NCBI RefSeq assembly: GCF_035917235.1
Contig: NZ_CP108423.1
Span: 7,469,501-7,533,500, forward strand
Direction of reading: 5' to 3'
DNA length: 64,000 nucleotides
From: Streptomyces sp. NBC_01294
Lineage (GTDB): Bacteria; Actinomycetota; Actinomycetes; Streptomycetales; Streptomycetaceae
The notes beneath the pieces are model-generated. The model was not told the origin of the DNA and did not search any database. It saw only the letters and a program-made list of their open reading frames with translations. The position numbers and the translations under genes were made by a program. Positions 9,067 to 21,000 of the stretch are shown here, in pieces (position 1 is the first letter of the stretch; the number at the start of each line of letters is the position of its first letter).

Positions 9067-12000
9067 CTCATCCGGTGCGAGGCGGCAACCGCTGCTGCGG
9101 GTGGAGCGGGCGGAGCGGGTTCCGGTCTCGTTCGCGCAGCAGCGGTTGTGGTTCCTGGGCGAGCTGGAAGGCCCGTCGGCGACCTACAACATCCCCCTCG
9201 TCCTGCGCCTGACCGGGTCGCTGGATGTCGACGCTCTGAAGGCCGCCCTGCGTGATGTGGTCGGCCGACACGAGGTCCTGCGCACCGTGTTCGCGACGGT
9301 GGACGGGCAGCCCTACCAGCAGATCCTGCCGGCCGAAAACGCCCTGATCACACTCGTGGTCGAACGGGCAGCCGACCTCGAGGCCGCGATCGCCGAGATC
9401 GCAGGTCACCACTTCGATCTTGCCACCGAGATCCCGCTGCGGGCCTGGCTGTTCGAAACCGGTCCCGACGAGCACGTCCTGATGATCATGGTGCATCACA
9501 TCGCGGGTGACGGGTGGTCCCTGGCCCCGCTGACGCGGGATCTGTCGGCCGCGTATGCGGCCCGATCCACTGGCCAGGCCCTGGAGCGGGTGCCGTTGCC
9601 GGTGCAGTATGCCGACTACAGCTTGTGGCAGCGCGAGCTGCTGGGTGACGAGACCGACCCCGACAGCCTCCTGACCGAGCAGTTGGCCTATTGGCAACGG
9701 GCACTGGCCGACCTGCCGGAGGAGCTGGCCTTGCCGTTCGACCGGTCGCGTCCCCCGGTCGTCTCCCATCGGGGTGGCAGTGTCGAACTGACCATTGACG
9801 CACAGGTGCACCAGGAGTTGGTCGAGCTGGCCCGGGTGCAGGGCGTGACGGTGTTCATGGTGGTGCAGGCGGCATTGGCCGTCTTGCTGTCCCGGCTCGG
9901 AGCCGGCCAGGACATCCCCATCGGCAGCCCCGTCGCCGGACGCACCGACGAGGCACTCGACGATCTGGTGGGCCTCTTCGTCAACACCCTTGTTCTGCGG
10001 TCGGACCTCTCCGGTGACCCGAACTTCCTGCAGCTGCTGGCCAGAACGCGGGAAGCGGACCTCGGCGCATACACACACCAGGACGTCCCGTTCGAACGGC
10101 TGGTGGAAGAACTGGCCCCGGCCCGCTCCATGGCCCGCCACCCGCTGTTCCAGGTCATGCTCACTCTGCAGAACAACGCCGAGGCTCGTCTCGAGCTGCC
10201 CGGGCTCAACGTCGAAGTACTGCCTGCGGGTACCCCCGCCGCCAAGTTCGACCTGGACTTCCAACTCGCCGAAGACTTCACGGCTGACGGCGCCCCCATG
10301 GGCCTGGCCGGCAGCATCACCTACGCCGCAGACCTGTTCGACCACAACACCGCCGTCACCATCGGTGAGCGGTTCAACCGACTCCTGCACGCGGTGACCA
10401 CGGACCCGTCCGTCGCCGTGAACCGGATCGACATCCTCAGCGAAGCAGAACGCGACCGGATCCTGGTCGAGTGGAACGACACCACCCACGAGGTGCCGCA
10501 GGCCACGCTGGCCACGCTGTTCGAAGCCCAGGTCGCGCGGACCCCGGATGCGACAGCGGTGGTGTTCGGTGAGGCCGGCCTCACGTATGCCGAACTCAAC
10601 GCCCGGGCCAACCGCCTGGCGCGACTGCTGATCACCCAGGGCGCGGGACCCGAAACACTCGTCGCGGTGATGATGCACCGCTCCGTCGACCTGATCGTCG
10701 CTCTCCTCGCGGTGGTCAAGACCGGAGCTGCGTACGTCCCGGTCGACCCCGACTACCCCGCCGACCGCATCACCCACCTCCTCACCGACGCCGAACCCCT
10801 CCTGGTACTCACCAGCGAGGTGACGCAGACGGTGTTGCAGGACGAGCAGACTCGTCTTGTGGTCGATGCTCCCGGTACCGTCGCGATGCTGGCGCGCCTT
10901 GGTGACACAGACGTGTCCGACTTCGAGCGGGGCACCACCCTGCTGCCCGCCCACCCCGCCTACGTCATCTACACCTCCGGTTCGACCGGACGACCCAAGG
11001 GCGTGGTGGTGAGCCATGAGGCCGTGTGCCATTACGTCACCTGGGCGATCGACGCATACCCGGGGCTGAGCGGCCGGACGGTGCTGCACTCGTCGGTCTC
11101 CTTCGACCTGACCGTCACACCGCTGTACGGCACGTTGGCGGCAGGCGGAACCCTGCTCCTCACAGACATCCGAGACGGTCTCCCCGAGGAGCCGGCACCC
11201 ACCTTCCTCAAGGTGACGCCCAGCCACCTGGGCCTGCTGGCCGAGCAGCCCGCCGGTACTTTCGTCCGTGGTGACAACGTTGTCGGCGGCGAAAGCCTCA
11301 CCCGGGAACAGCTCACCAAGTGGCGGACCGCACACCCCGGTGTTGCCGTCACCAATGAGTACGGCCCGACCGAGGCCGCCGTCGGGTGCATCACCTTCGC
11401 GCTCGCTCCGGGCGAGCCGGACGCGCACGGCGACATCCCCATCGGCCGTCCGATCTGGAACATGCGCGTGTTCGTGCTGGACACCGCGCTGCGGCCAGTG
11501 GCGCCCGGCGTGCCCGGTGAGATCTACCTGGCCGGCATCCAGCTGGCCCGCGGCTATCTCGACCGGCCGGGGCTGACCGCGCAGCGGTTCGTCGCGAACC
11601 CGTTCGGCGGTCAGGGTGAGCGTATGTACCGCACTGGTGACCTGGCACGTTGGAACGCCGATGGTCAGCTCGAATACCTCGGGCGGACCGATGACCAGGT
11701 GAAGGTCCGTGGGTTCCGTATCGAGCTGGGTGAGGTCGAGGCGGCGCTGGCCGCGCATCCGGACGTGGCGCAGTCGGCGGTGGTGGTGCGTGAGGACCGC
11801 CCCGGTGACAAGCGCCTGGTCGGCTACATCGTTCCCGCCACCCGTCACAGAGACGGTGTCGATACCGCGGCCCTGCGCGCCCATCTCGGTGCGATGCTGC
11901 CGGAGTACATGGTGCCGTCGGCGCTGGTGGTGCTGGACGTGCTGCCGTTGACGGTCAACGGGAAGCTGGACCGCAGGGCCCTGCCCGCCCCGGACTGCCA

Positions 12001-15000
12001 GGCGGCCGATGGTGGCCGGGGGCCGTCGACGGTGCGGGAGGAGATCCTGTGCAAGGTGTTCGCCGAGGTCCTGGGCCTGCCCCAGGTCGGCGTGGACGAC
12101 AACTTCTTCGAGCTGGGTGGGCACTCACTGCTGGCAACCCGGCTGGTGAGCCGCATCCGGTCGGTCTTTGGGGCCGAGGTGCCGATCCGGGCGCTGTTCG
12201 AGGCGCCGACGGTGGCCGGACTCGCGCTGCGGGTGACGGATTCGGGTGCGGCACGTCCTGCGCTGGTGGCGATGGCACGGCCCGAGACGGTACCGGTCTC
12301 GTTCGCACAGCAGCGGTTGTGGTTCCTGGGCGAGCTGGAAGGCCCGTCGGCGACCTACAACATGCCTCTGGCTCTGCGGCTGACCGGCGACCTGGACGTC
12401 GAGGCGTTGCGGTTGGCGTTGGGTGATCTGGTGGGCCGGCACGAGGTGCTGCGGACGGTCTTCCCGGCCGATGAGGGCAGGCCGTATCAGCAGATCCTTC
12501 CCTCACCTTCCTCTTTTGATCTGCCGGTGGTCGAGGTGGAGCAGGAGGGTCTGGCAGAGGCGGTTGCCGAGCTGGCGGGTCACGTGTTCAGTCTGGCGAC
12601 TGACTTGCCGTTGCGGGCGTGGCTGCTGAAGGCCCGCGCGGATGAGTGCGTGCTGGTGATGGTGGTGCATCACATTGCCGGTGACGGGTGGTCGATGGGA
12701 CCGCTGGCACGGGATGTGTCGGTCGCGTACACGGCCCGTACTGCCGGCCAGGTGCCCGTCTGGGAGCCGTTGGCGGTGCAGTACGCGGACTACACGTTGT
12801 GGCAGCGTCAGCTGCTGGGTGAGGTGACCGAGCCGGACAGTGTGCTGAACGAGCAGCTGGGTTACTGGCGGAAGGTTCTGGACGGGGTGCCGCAGGAGCT
12901 GGTGCTGCCGTTCGACCGGCCGCGGCCGACGGTGGCCTCGCACCGCGGCGGCCGGGTGGAGATCCGGGTGCCGGCCGAGGTGCATGTCCGGGTGGCGGAG
13001 CTGGCCCGCGCCGAGGGCGTGACCGTGTTCATGGTCCTTCAGGCGGCTTTGGCCGTGCTGCTGTCCCGGCTGGGCGCCGGCAGCGACATCCCCGTGGGTA
13101 CCCCGGTCGCCGGACGCACCGATGAGGCGCTGGACGACCTGATCGGGTTCTTCGTCAACACCCTGGTGATGCGCACCGACTTGTCGGGTGACCCTACGTT
13201 CGCCGGTCTGCTGGAGCAGGTCCGTGAAAACGGCCTGGCCGCGTTCGCGCACCAGGACGTTCCCTTCGAGCGGCTGGTCGAAGACCTCGCCCCGACCCGC
13301 TCGATGGCCCGCCACCCGCTCTTCCAGGTCATGCTCGCCCTGCAGAACAACGCCCACGCCGTACTCGACCTGCCCGATATCGACGCCGCACTGTTGCCCG
13401 CCGGCGAGCCGGTGGCCAAGTTCGACCTGTCCTTCACCCTGGCCGAGACCTTCTACACCGACACCAACACCGACGCCGATACCAGCACTGGTAATGGCCC
13501 GGCCGGCCTGCACGGTGGTATCGACTACGCCCTCGACCTGTTCGACCCCGAAACGGTGGAGGCACTGGCCGAACGGTTCGCCCGCGTCCTGGACACCGTC
13601 ACCGCCAACCCCCACCAGCACATCAACGCCATCGAGGTGCTGGACCCCGCGGAGCGGCACCGTGTCCTGGTTCAGTGGAACGACACCGCCCGGGAGGTGC
13701 CCGCGGCGACGCTGCCGGAGCTGTTCCAGGCCCAGGCCGCGCGCACCCCGGACGCGGTCGCGGTGGTCTTCGAGGGTAGCGAGGTGACCTATGCGGACCT
13801 CAACGCCCGCGCCAACCGTCTCGCCCGCCTGCTGATCGACCGCGGTGTGGGACCCGAATCGCTGGTCGCGGTCATGATGCACCGCTCCGTCGACCTCGTC
13901 GTTGCCCTTCTCGCAGTGACCAAGGCCGGTGGCGCCTACCTGCCCATCGACCCGGACTACCCCGCCGAGCGGATCTCCTACCTCCTCACCGACGCCCAGC
14001 CCCTCCTGGTGCTCACCAGCACGGACCTGGCCTCCCGCCTCACCGGCGGAGAGCTGTCGCACCTGGCCGTCAACGACCCCCGCACCACCACCGCACTCGA
14101 GGACTTCCAAGTCACCGACCCCGCCGACACCGAGCGCCGCGCCTCCCTGCTGCCCGCTCACCCCGCTTACGTCATCTACACCTCCGGGTCCACCGGGCGG
14201 CCGAAGGGTGTGGCCGTCACCCACCAGGGGTTGCCGAGCCTGACCGTCGTACAGGCGGAGGAATTCGGGATCACGGCAGGTAGCCGGGTGCTGCAGTTCG
14301 CCTCGGCGAGCTTCGACGCGGCGACCTGGGAGATGGTGATGGCTTTGTGCAACGGCGCCTGTCTCGTCTCGGCCGCGCCGCACGACCTGCTGCCGGGCCA
14401 GGCGCTCGTCCGCCTGGTCGCGGAGCGGTCGGTCACACACGCACTCCTGCCCCCCGCCGTACTGGCTCTCCTGGAACCGGGCAGCCTGCCGTCGATCACG
14501 ACCCTCATCACCGGCGGCGAAGCCCTCAGCCAGAGCCTGGTGACCCGCTGGGCCGACGGCCGCCGTCTCATCAACGCCTACGGACCGACGGAATCCACCG
14601 TCTGCGCCACCACCACCAACCCCCTGTCCGCCGGCGCACTCAACACCCCGCACATCGGCACGCCCGTCGCCAACACCCGGGTCTACGTGCTGGACTCGGC
14701 TCTGCGGCCGGTTCCGGCGGGTGTCGCGGGTGAGCTGTACATCGCCGGCGCGGGCCTGGCCCGCGGCTACCTCGACCGGCCGGGACTGACCGCGCAGCGG
14801 TTCGTCGCCAACCCCTTCACCCCGGGTGAGCGCATGTACCGCGCCGGCGACCTCGCACGTTGGAACGCCGACGGTCAGCTCGAATACCTCGGGCGGACCG
14901 ATGACCAGGTGAAGATCCGCGGGTTCCGTATCGAGCTGGGTGAGGTCGAGGCGGCGCTGGCCGCGCATCCGGACGTGACGCAGTCGGCGGTGGTGGTGCG

Positions 15001-18000
15001 TGAGGACCGCCCCGGTGACAAGCGCCTGGTCGGCTACATCGTTCCCGCCACCCGTCACACAGGCGGTGTCGACACCGCGGCCCTGCGCGCCCATCTGGGG
15101 ACGACGCTGCCGGAGTACATGGTGCCGTCCGCGCTGGTGGTGCTGGAGGCTCTGCCGCTGACGGCGAACGGCAAGCTCGACCGCAGGGCCCTGCCGGCCC
15201 CGGACTACCAGGCGACCGACAGCGGCCGGGGGCCGGCCACGGTGCAGGAGGAGATCCTGTGCAAGGTGTTCGCCGAGGTCCTGGGCCTGCCCCAGGTCGG
15301 GGTGGACGACAACTTCTTCGAACTGGGCGGCCACTCACTGCTCGCGGTGCGGGTGGTGGAGCTGCTGCGTGCCCGGAAGATATCGGTTGATGTGCGGTCG
15401 TTGTTCGCGGCGCCGACGGCTGCCGGACTGGCTGCGTCGGACGGTCGAGCCGAGGTGACGGTGCCGGAGAACCGGATACCGGACAACGCCCTGACCCTTT
15501 CTCCCGACATGCTTCCCCTGGTGGATCTGACCCGAGGGGAGCTCGACCGGATCGTGGCCCGGGTTCCCGGCGGAGCGGGCAACGTGGCCGATGTGTACCC
15601 GCTGGCTCCTCTGCAGGAAGGGATCCTCTTCCACCACCTGATGGGTGACTCCGGTGACGGCACCGATGTGTATGTGCTGCCGGTGCTGTTGGGGTTCGAC
15701 TCCCGGCAGCGGCTCGACGGGTTTGTGGGCGCACTGCAGAAGATCGTCGACCGGCATGACATCCTGCGGACCGCCGTCGTATGGGAAGGACTGCGCGAAC
15801 CGGTACAGGTGGTAGTGCGCCGTGCTGCGATCCCGGTGGAAAGCGTCGACTTGCCCGAGGGGCCTGACGATGAGGTGACCGGCCGGATGCTGGCCGCGTG
15901 TCCTGGAACGATGGACATCGGCCAGGCGCCCCTGATCCGCGTGTACACGGCAGCCGACCCGGTGAACGGTCAGTGGCTCGCGCTCGTTCAGGCCCATCAC
16001 CTGATCGCGGACCACACCACCCTGGACGTGCTGCTGGAGGAGGTGCACTCGTTCATCGAGGGCCGCGAGGACACCCTGCCCGCGCCTTTGCCGTTCCGGA
16101 ACTTCGTTGCCCAGGCCCGCCTTCGGGTAGCGGAGGAAGAACACCAGAGGTACTTCTCCACCCTGTTGGGGGACGTGACCGAGCCGACCGCGCCGTTCGG
16201 CCTGCTCGACGTCCGCGGAGACGGCACCGGCGTGACGGAGTCCCGTCGCGTGATGGATGCCGAACTCGCGCAGCGACTGCGTGACCAGTCACGCCGACTG
16301 GGCGTGAGCCCGGCCACGGTCTTGCACGTGGTGTGGGCGCGGGTTCTGGCAGCCACCGCGGGCCGGGACGACGTCGTCTTCGGTACCGTCCTGTTCGGCC
16401 GCATGGCCGCGGGAAGCGGCGCAGACCGCGTTCTGGGCCTGTTCATCAACTCCCTGCCGGTCCGGGTGCAGACGCACGGCGCGCAGGTGATGGAAACGGT
16501 CCGGTCGGTGCAAAACCAGCTGGCGGACTTGCTCGTCCACGAACACGCCCCTTTGAAACTGGCCCGGCAGGCCAGCGGTATCAAGGCGGACACCCCGCTG
16601 TTCACCTCCCTGTTCAACTACCGGCACTCCAAGAACGCTGAGTCAGGGACGGACAACCGCCTGGACGGCATCGCGATGCTGTACTCCCAGGAGCGGACGA
16701 ACTACCCGATCGGGCTGAACGTCGACGACACCGGTGACGGATTCATCCTCGGCGTGCAGGTCGCCGAACCCGTCTCGGGTGCATCACTGTGCGCCATGGT
16801 GCATACCGCCGCGGAAGGCATCGTCGCCGCCCTGGAAACAGCACCGCACCAGCAGATCAGCACGGTGGACGTCCTCGATCCCGCGGAGCGGCACCGTGTC
16901 CTGGTCGAGTGGAACGACACCGCCCGGGAGGTGCCCGCGGCGACGCTGCCGGAGCTGTTCCAGGCACAGGCCGCACGCACCCCGGACGCGGTCGCCGTCG
17001 TCTTCGAGGACGTGGAACTGGGTTATGCGGAACTCAACGCCCGCGCCAACCGTCTCGCCCGCCTGTTGATCGGCAGGGGTGTGGGACCGGAGTCGCTGGT
17101 CGCGGTCATGATGCACCGCTCGGCCGATCTGGTCGTTGCTCTTCTCGCGGTGACGAAGGCCGGCGGCGCCTACCTGCCCATCGACCCCGACTACCCCGCC
17201 GACCGCATCACTTACGTCCTCACCGATGCCCAGCCCGTCCTGGTGCTCACCAGCACGGACCTGGTCTCCCGCCTCAGCGGCAACCACCCGCCGTACGTGG
17301 TCGTGGATGCGCCCCGGACCGCCACCGCACTCGAAGGCCTCCTAGACACCGAACTCGCCGACACCGAGCGCAACACCATCCTGCTGCCCGCCCATCCCGC
17401 TTACGTCATCTACACCTCCGGGTCCACCGGGCAGCCCAAGGGCGTGGCCGTCACCCACCAGGGACTGTCGAGCCTGGCTGCCGTGCAGGCGGAGGCATTC
17501 GGGATCAGGGCAGGTAGCCGGGTGCTGCAGTTCGCCTCGGCGAGCTTCGACGCGGCGACCTGGGAGATGGTGATGGCCTTGTGCAATGGGGCCTGCCTCG
17601 TCTCGGCCGCGCCGCACGACCTGCTGCCGGGCCAGGCGCTCGTCCGCCTGGTCGCGGAGCGGTCGGTCACACACGCCACCCTGCCCCCCGCCGTACTGGC
17701 TCTCCTGGAACCGGACAGCCTGCCGTCGATCACGACCCTCATCACCGCCGGCGAAGCCCTCAGCCAGAACCTGGTGACCCACTGGGCCGACGGCCGCCGT
17801 CTCATCAACGCCTACGGACCGACGGAATCCACCGTCTGCGCCACCACCACCAACCCCCTGTCCGCCGGCGCACTCAACACCCCGCACATCGGCACGCCCA
17901 TCGCCAACACCCGGGTCTACGTGCTGGACTCGACTCTGCGGCCGGTTCCGGCGGGTGTCGCGGGTGAGCTGTACGTTGCCGGCGCGGGCCTGGCCCGCGG

Positions 18001-21000
18001 CTATCTCGACCGGCCGGGACTGACGGCACAGCGGTTCGTCGCCAACCCGTTCGGGGCTCCGGGCGAGCGGATGTACCGCACCGGCGACCTGGCCAAGTGG
18101 CGACCGGACGGTGTCCTGGACTTCCTGGGCCGTACGGACGATCAGGTGAAGATCCGCGGGTTCCGTATCGAGCTGGGTGAGGTCGAGGCGGGGCTGCTCG
18201 CCCACCCATCCGTGGCCCAGGCAGCGGTGATGGTGCGTGAGGACCGCCCCGGCGACAAGCGCCTGGTCGGCTACCTCGTCCCCAACGATGGCAACGCTCC
18301 GCAGGCGGACAGTGCCGCGCTGCGTGCCCATCTCGGGACGATGCTGCCGGAGTACATGGTGCCGTCCGCGCTGGTGGTGCTGGACGTGCTGCCGTTGACG
18401 GTCAACGGGAAGCTGGACCGCAGGGCCCTGCCCGCTCCGGACTACCAGGCAGCCGACAGCGGGCGGGCACCGGCCACGGTGCAGGAGGAGATCCTGTGCA
18501 AGGTGTTCGCCGAGGTCCTGGGCCTGCCCCAGGTCGGCGTGGACGACAACTTCTTCGAGCTGGGCGGCCACTCACTGCTCGCGGTGCAGCTGACCAACAG
18601 GATCCGAACGGATCTGGGGGTGGAGGTCGCGATGCGGGCGCTGTTCGAGGCGCCGACCGTGGCCGGACTCGCGCTGCGGCTGACGGATTCGGGTGCGGCA
18701 CGTCCCGCGCTGGTGGCGATGGCACGGCCCGAGACGGTACCGGTCTCGTTCGCGCAGCAGCGGTTGTGGTTCCTGGGCGAGCTGGAAGGCCCGTCGGCGA
18801 CCTACAACATTCCTGTGGCTCTGCGGCTGACCGGCGACCTGGATGTTGAGGCGTTGCGGTTGGCGTTGGGTGATCTGGTGGGCCGGCACGAGGTGCTGCG
18901 GACGGTCTTTGCTGCGGATGAGGGCAGGCCTTATCAGCAGATCCTTCCCTCCCCTTCCTCTTTTGATCTGCCGGTGGTCGAGGTGGAGCAGGAGGGTCTG
19001 ACAGAGGCGGTCACCGAGCTGGCGGCTCATGCGTTCGACCTGAGTGCTGAGCTTCCTTTGCGGGCGTGGCTGCTGCAGGCCGGGCCGGGTGAGTGCGTGC
19101 TGGTGATGGTGGTGCATCACATTGCCGGTGACGGGTGGTCGATGGGACCGCTGGCACGGGATGTGTCGGTCGCGTACACGGCCCGTACTACCGGGCGGGC
19201 ACCTGTCTGGGAGCCGTTGGCGGTGCAGTACGCGGACTACACGTTGTGGCAGCGTCAGCTGCTGGGTGAGGTGACCGACCCGGAGAGTCTGCTGAACGAG
19301 CAGCTGGGCTATTGGCGCAAGGCTTTGGACGGGGTGCCGCAGGAGCTGGTGCTGCCGTTCGACCGGCCCCGGCCGACCGTGGCCTCGCACCGCGGCGGCC
19401 GGGTGGAGATCCGGGTGCCGGCCGAGGTGCACGCCCGGGTGGCGGAGCTGGCCCGCGCCGAGGGCGTGACCGTGTTCATGGTGCTTCAGGCGGCTTTGGC
19501 CGTGCTGCTGTCCCGGCTGGGGGCGGGCAGTGACATCCCGGTGGGTACTCCGGTTGCCGGGCGCACCGATGAGGCGCTGGATGATTTGATCGGGTTCTTC
19601 GTCAACACCCTGGTGATGCGCACCGACTTGTCGGGTGACCCCACGTTCGCCGGTCTGCTGGAGCAGGTCCGTGAAAACGGCCTGGCTGCGTTCGCGCACC
19701 AGGACGTTCCCTTCGAGCGGCTGGTCGAAGACCTCGCCCCGACCCGCTCGATGGCCCGCCACCCGCTCTTCCAGGTCATGCTCGCCCTGCAGAACAACGC
19801 CCACGCCGTACTCGACCTGCCCGGCATTCACACCGAGCCCTTGACCACCGGCGAACCGGCAGCCAAATTCGACCTGTTCCTCAGCCTGGCCGAGACCTTC
19901 CACACCGACACCGACACCGACACCAGCACCGGTACTCGCCCGGCCGGCCTGCACGGCGGTATCGACTACGCCCTCGACCTGTTCGACCCCGAAACGGTGG
20001 AGGCACTGGCCGAACGGTTCGCCCGCGTCCTGGACACCGTCACCAGGGAACCGCACCAGCGGGTCAGCGTGGTGGAGGTGCTGTCGGAGGAGGAGCGGCA
20101 CCGGGTTCTGGCGGGGTGGAACGACACCGTCCAGGAGGTGCCCGGGGTGGCGCTGCCGGAGCTGTTCCAGGCCCGGGTCGCGAAGCATCCTGATGCGGTC
20201 GCGGTGGTCTTCGGCGGCGCTGAGGTCACCTATGCGGAGCTCGACGAGCGTGCGAACCGGCTTGCCCGGTTGCTGATCCGTCGCGGTATCGGTCCCGAGG
20301 ACATCGTCGGGCTGGCCGTGCCTCGCTCGGTGGACCTGATCGTCGGTCTGCTGGCCGTGCTGAAGTCGGGCGCCGGTTACCTGCCGATCGATCCGGAGTA
20401 CCCGGCCGAGCGGATCGCCTTCATGTTGGCCGATGCCGTCCCCTCGCTGACGCTGACCACCACCGAGGTCGCCGGGCGCATGGCTACGGGGCCCGCGCTG
20501 CTGCTGGACGCCCCCGCAGTTGTCGCCGAACTCGGTGCACTGCCGGCCGACGTTCCCGGCGATGAGGAGCGGACCGGTCCGCTGCTGCCGCAGCACCCCG
20601 CGTACCTGATCTACACCTCCGGCTCGACCGGGCGTCCCAAGGGGGTGGTGATGTCCTGTGGCGCGCTGGTCAACCTGTTGTCCTGGCACGCTTCTGCCAT
20701 CCCCGCCGAGGCCGGTTCGCGGGTCGCTCAGTTCACCGCGATCAGCTTCGACGTCTCGGCCCAGGAGATCCTCTCGGCCCTCTTGGACGGCAAGACCCTT
20801 GTGGTACCGGACGAAGAGATCCGGCGCAACCCGGAAGAGTTCGTGGCATGGCTGAGGGAGCAGAAGGTCACCGAGCTGTACGCCCCCCACATGATGGTGG
20901 ACGCGCTGGGTGAGGCCGTAGCGGAGCAGGGCACGGACCTGCCGTTGCTGAGTCATGTTTCCCAGGCCGGCGAGGCCCTTGTGCTCGGTGATCGGGTCCG

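Noticed and set aside
11272..11285. Second near-copy of the TGACAACGTTGTCA palindrome inside the NRPS
   Set aside because: It is imperfect (13/14) and encodes conserved A-domain residues (GDNVVGGES), so it is probably fortuitous.
9068..12124. Minus-strand open frame of over 1000 codons inside the NRPS (also at 12503-15334 and 18572-21820)
   Set aside because: These are complements of the modules with low-complexity Arg/Gly/His/Gln-rich translations, no ribosome binding site and no family resemblance. They repeat with module periodicity, as expected for shadows of high-GC coding DNA.
15580..16850. Epimerisation domain at the end of module 3
   Set aside because: The domain is followed directly by an A domain through the usual C-A linker, and lacks the typical E-domain HHxxxDGxSWR motif. 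It is a condensation domain.
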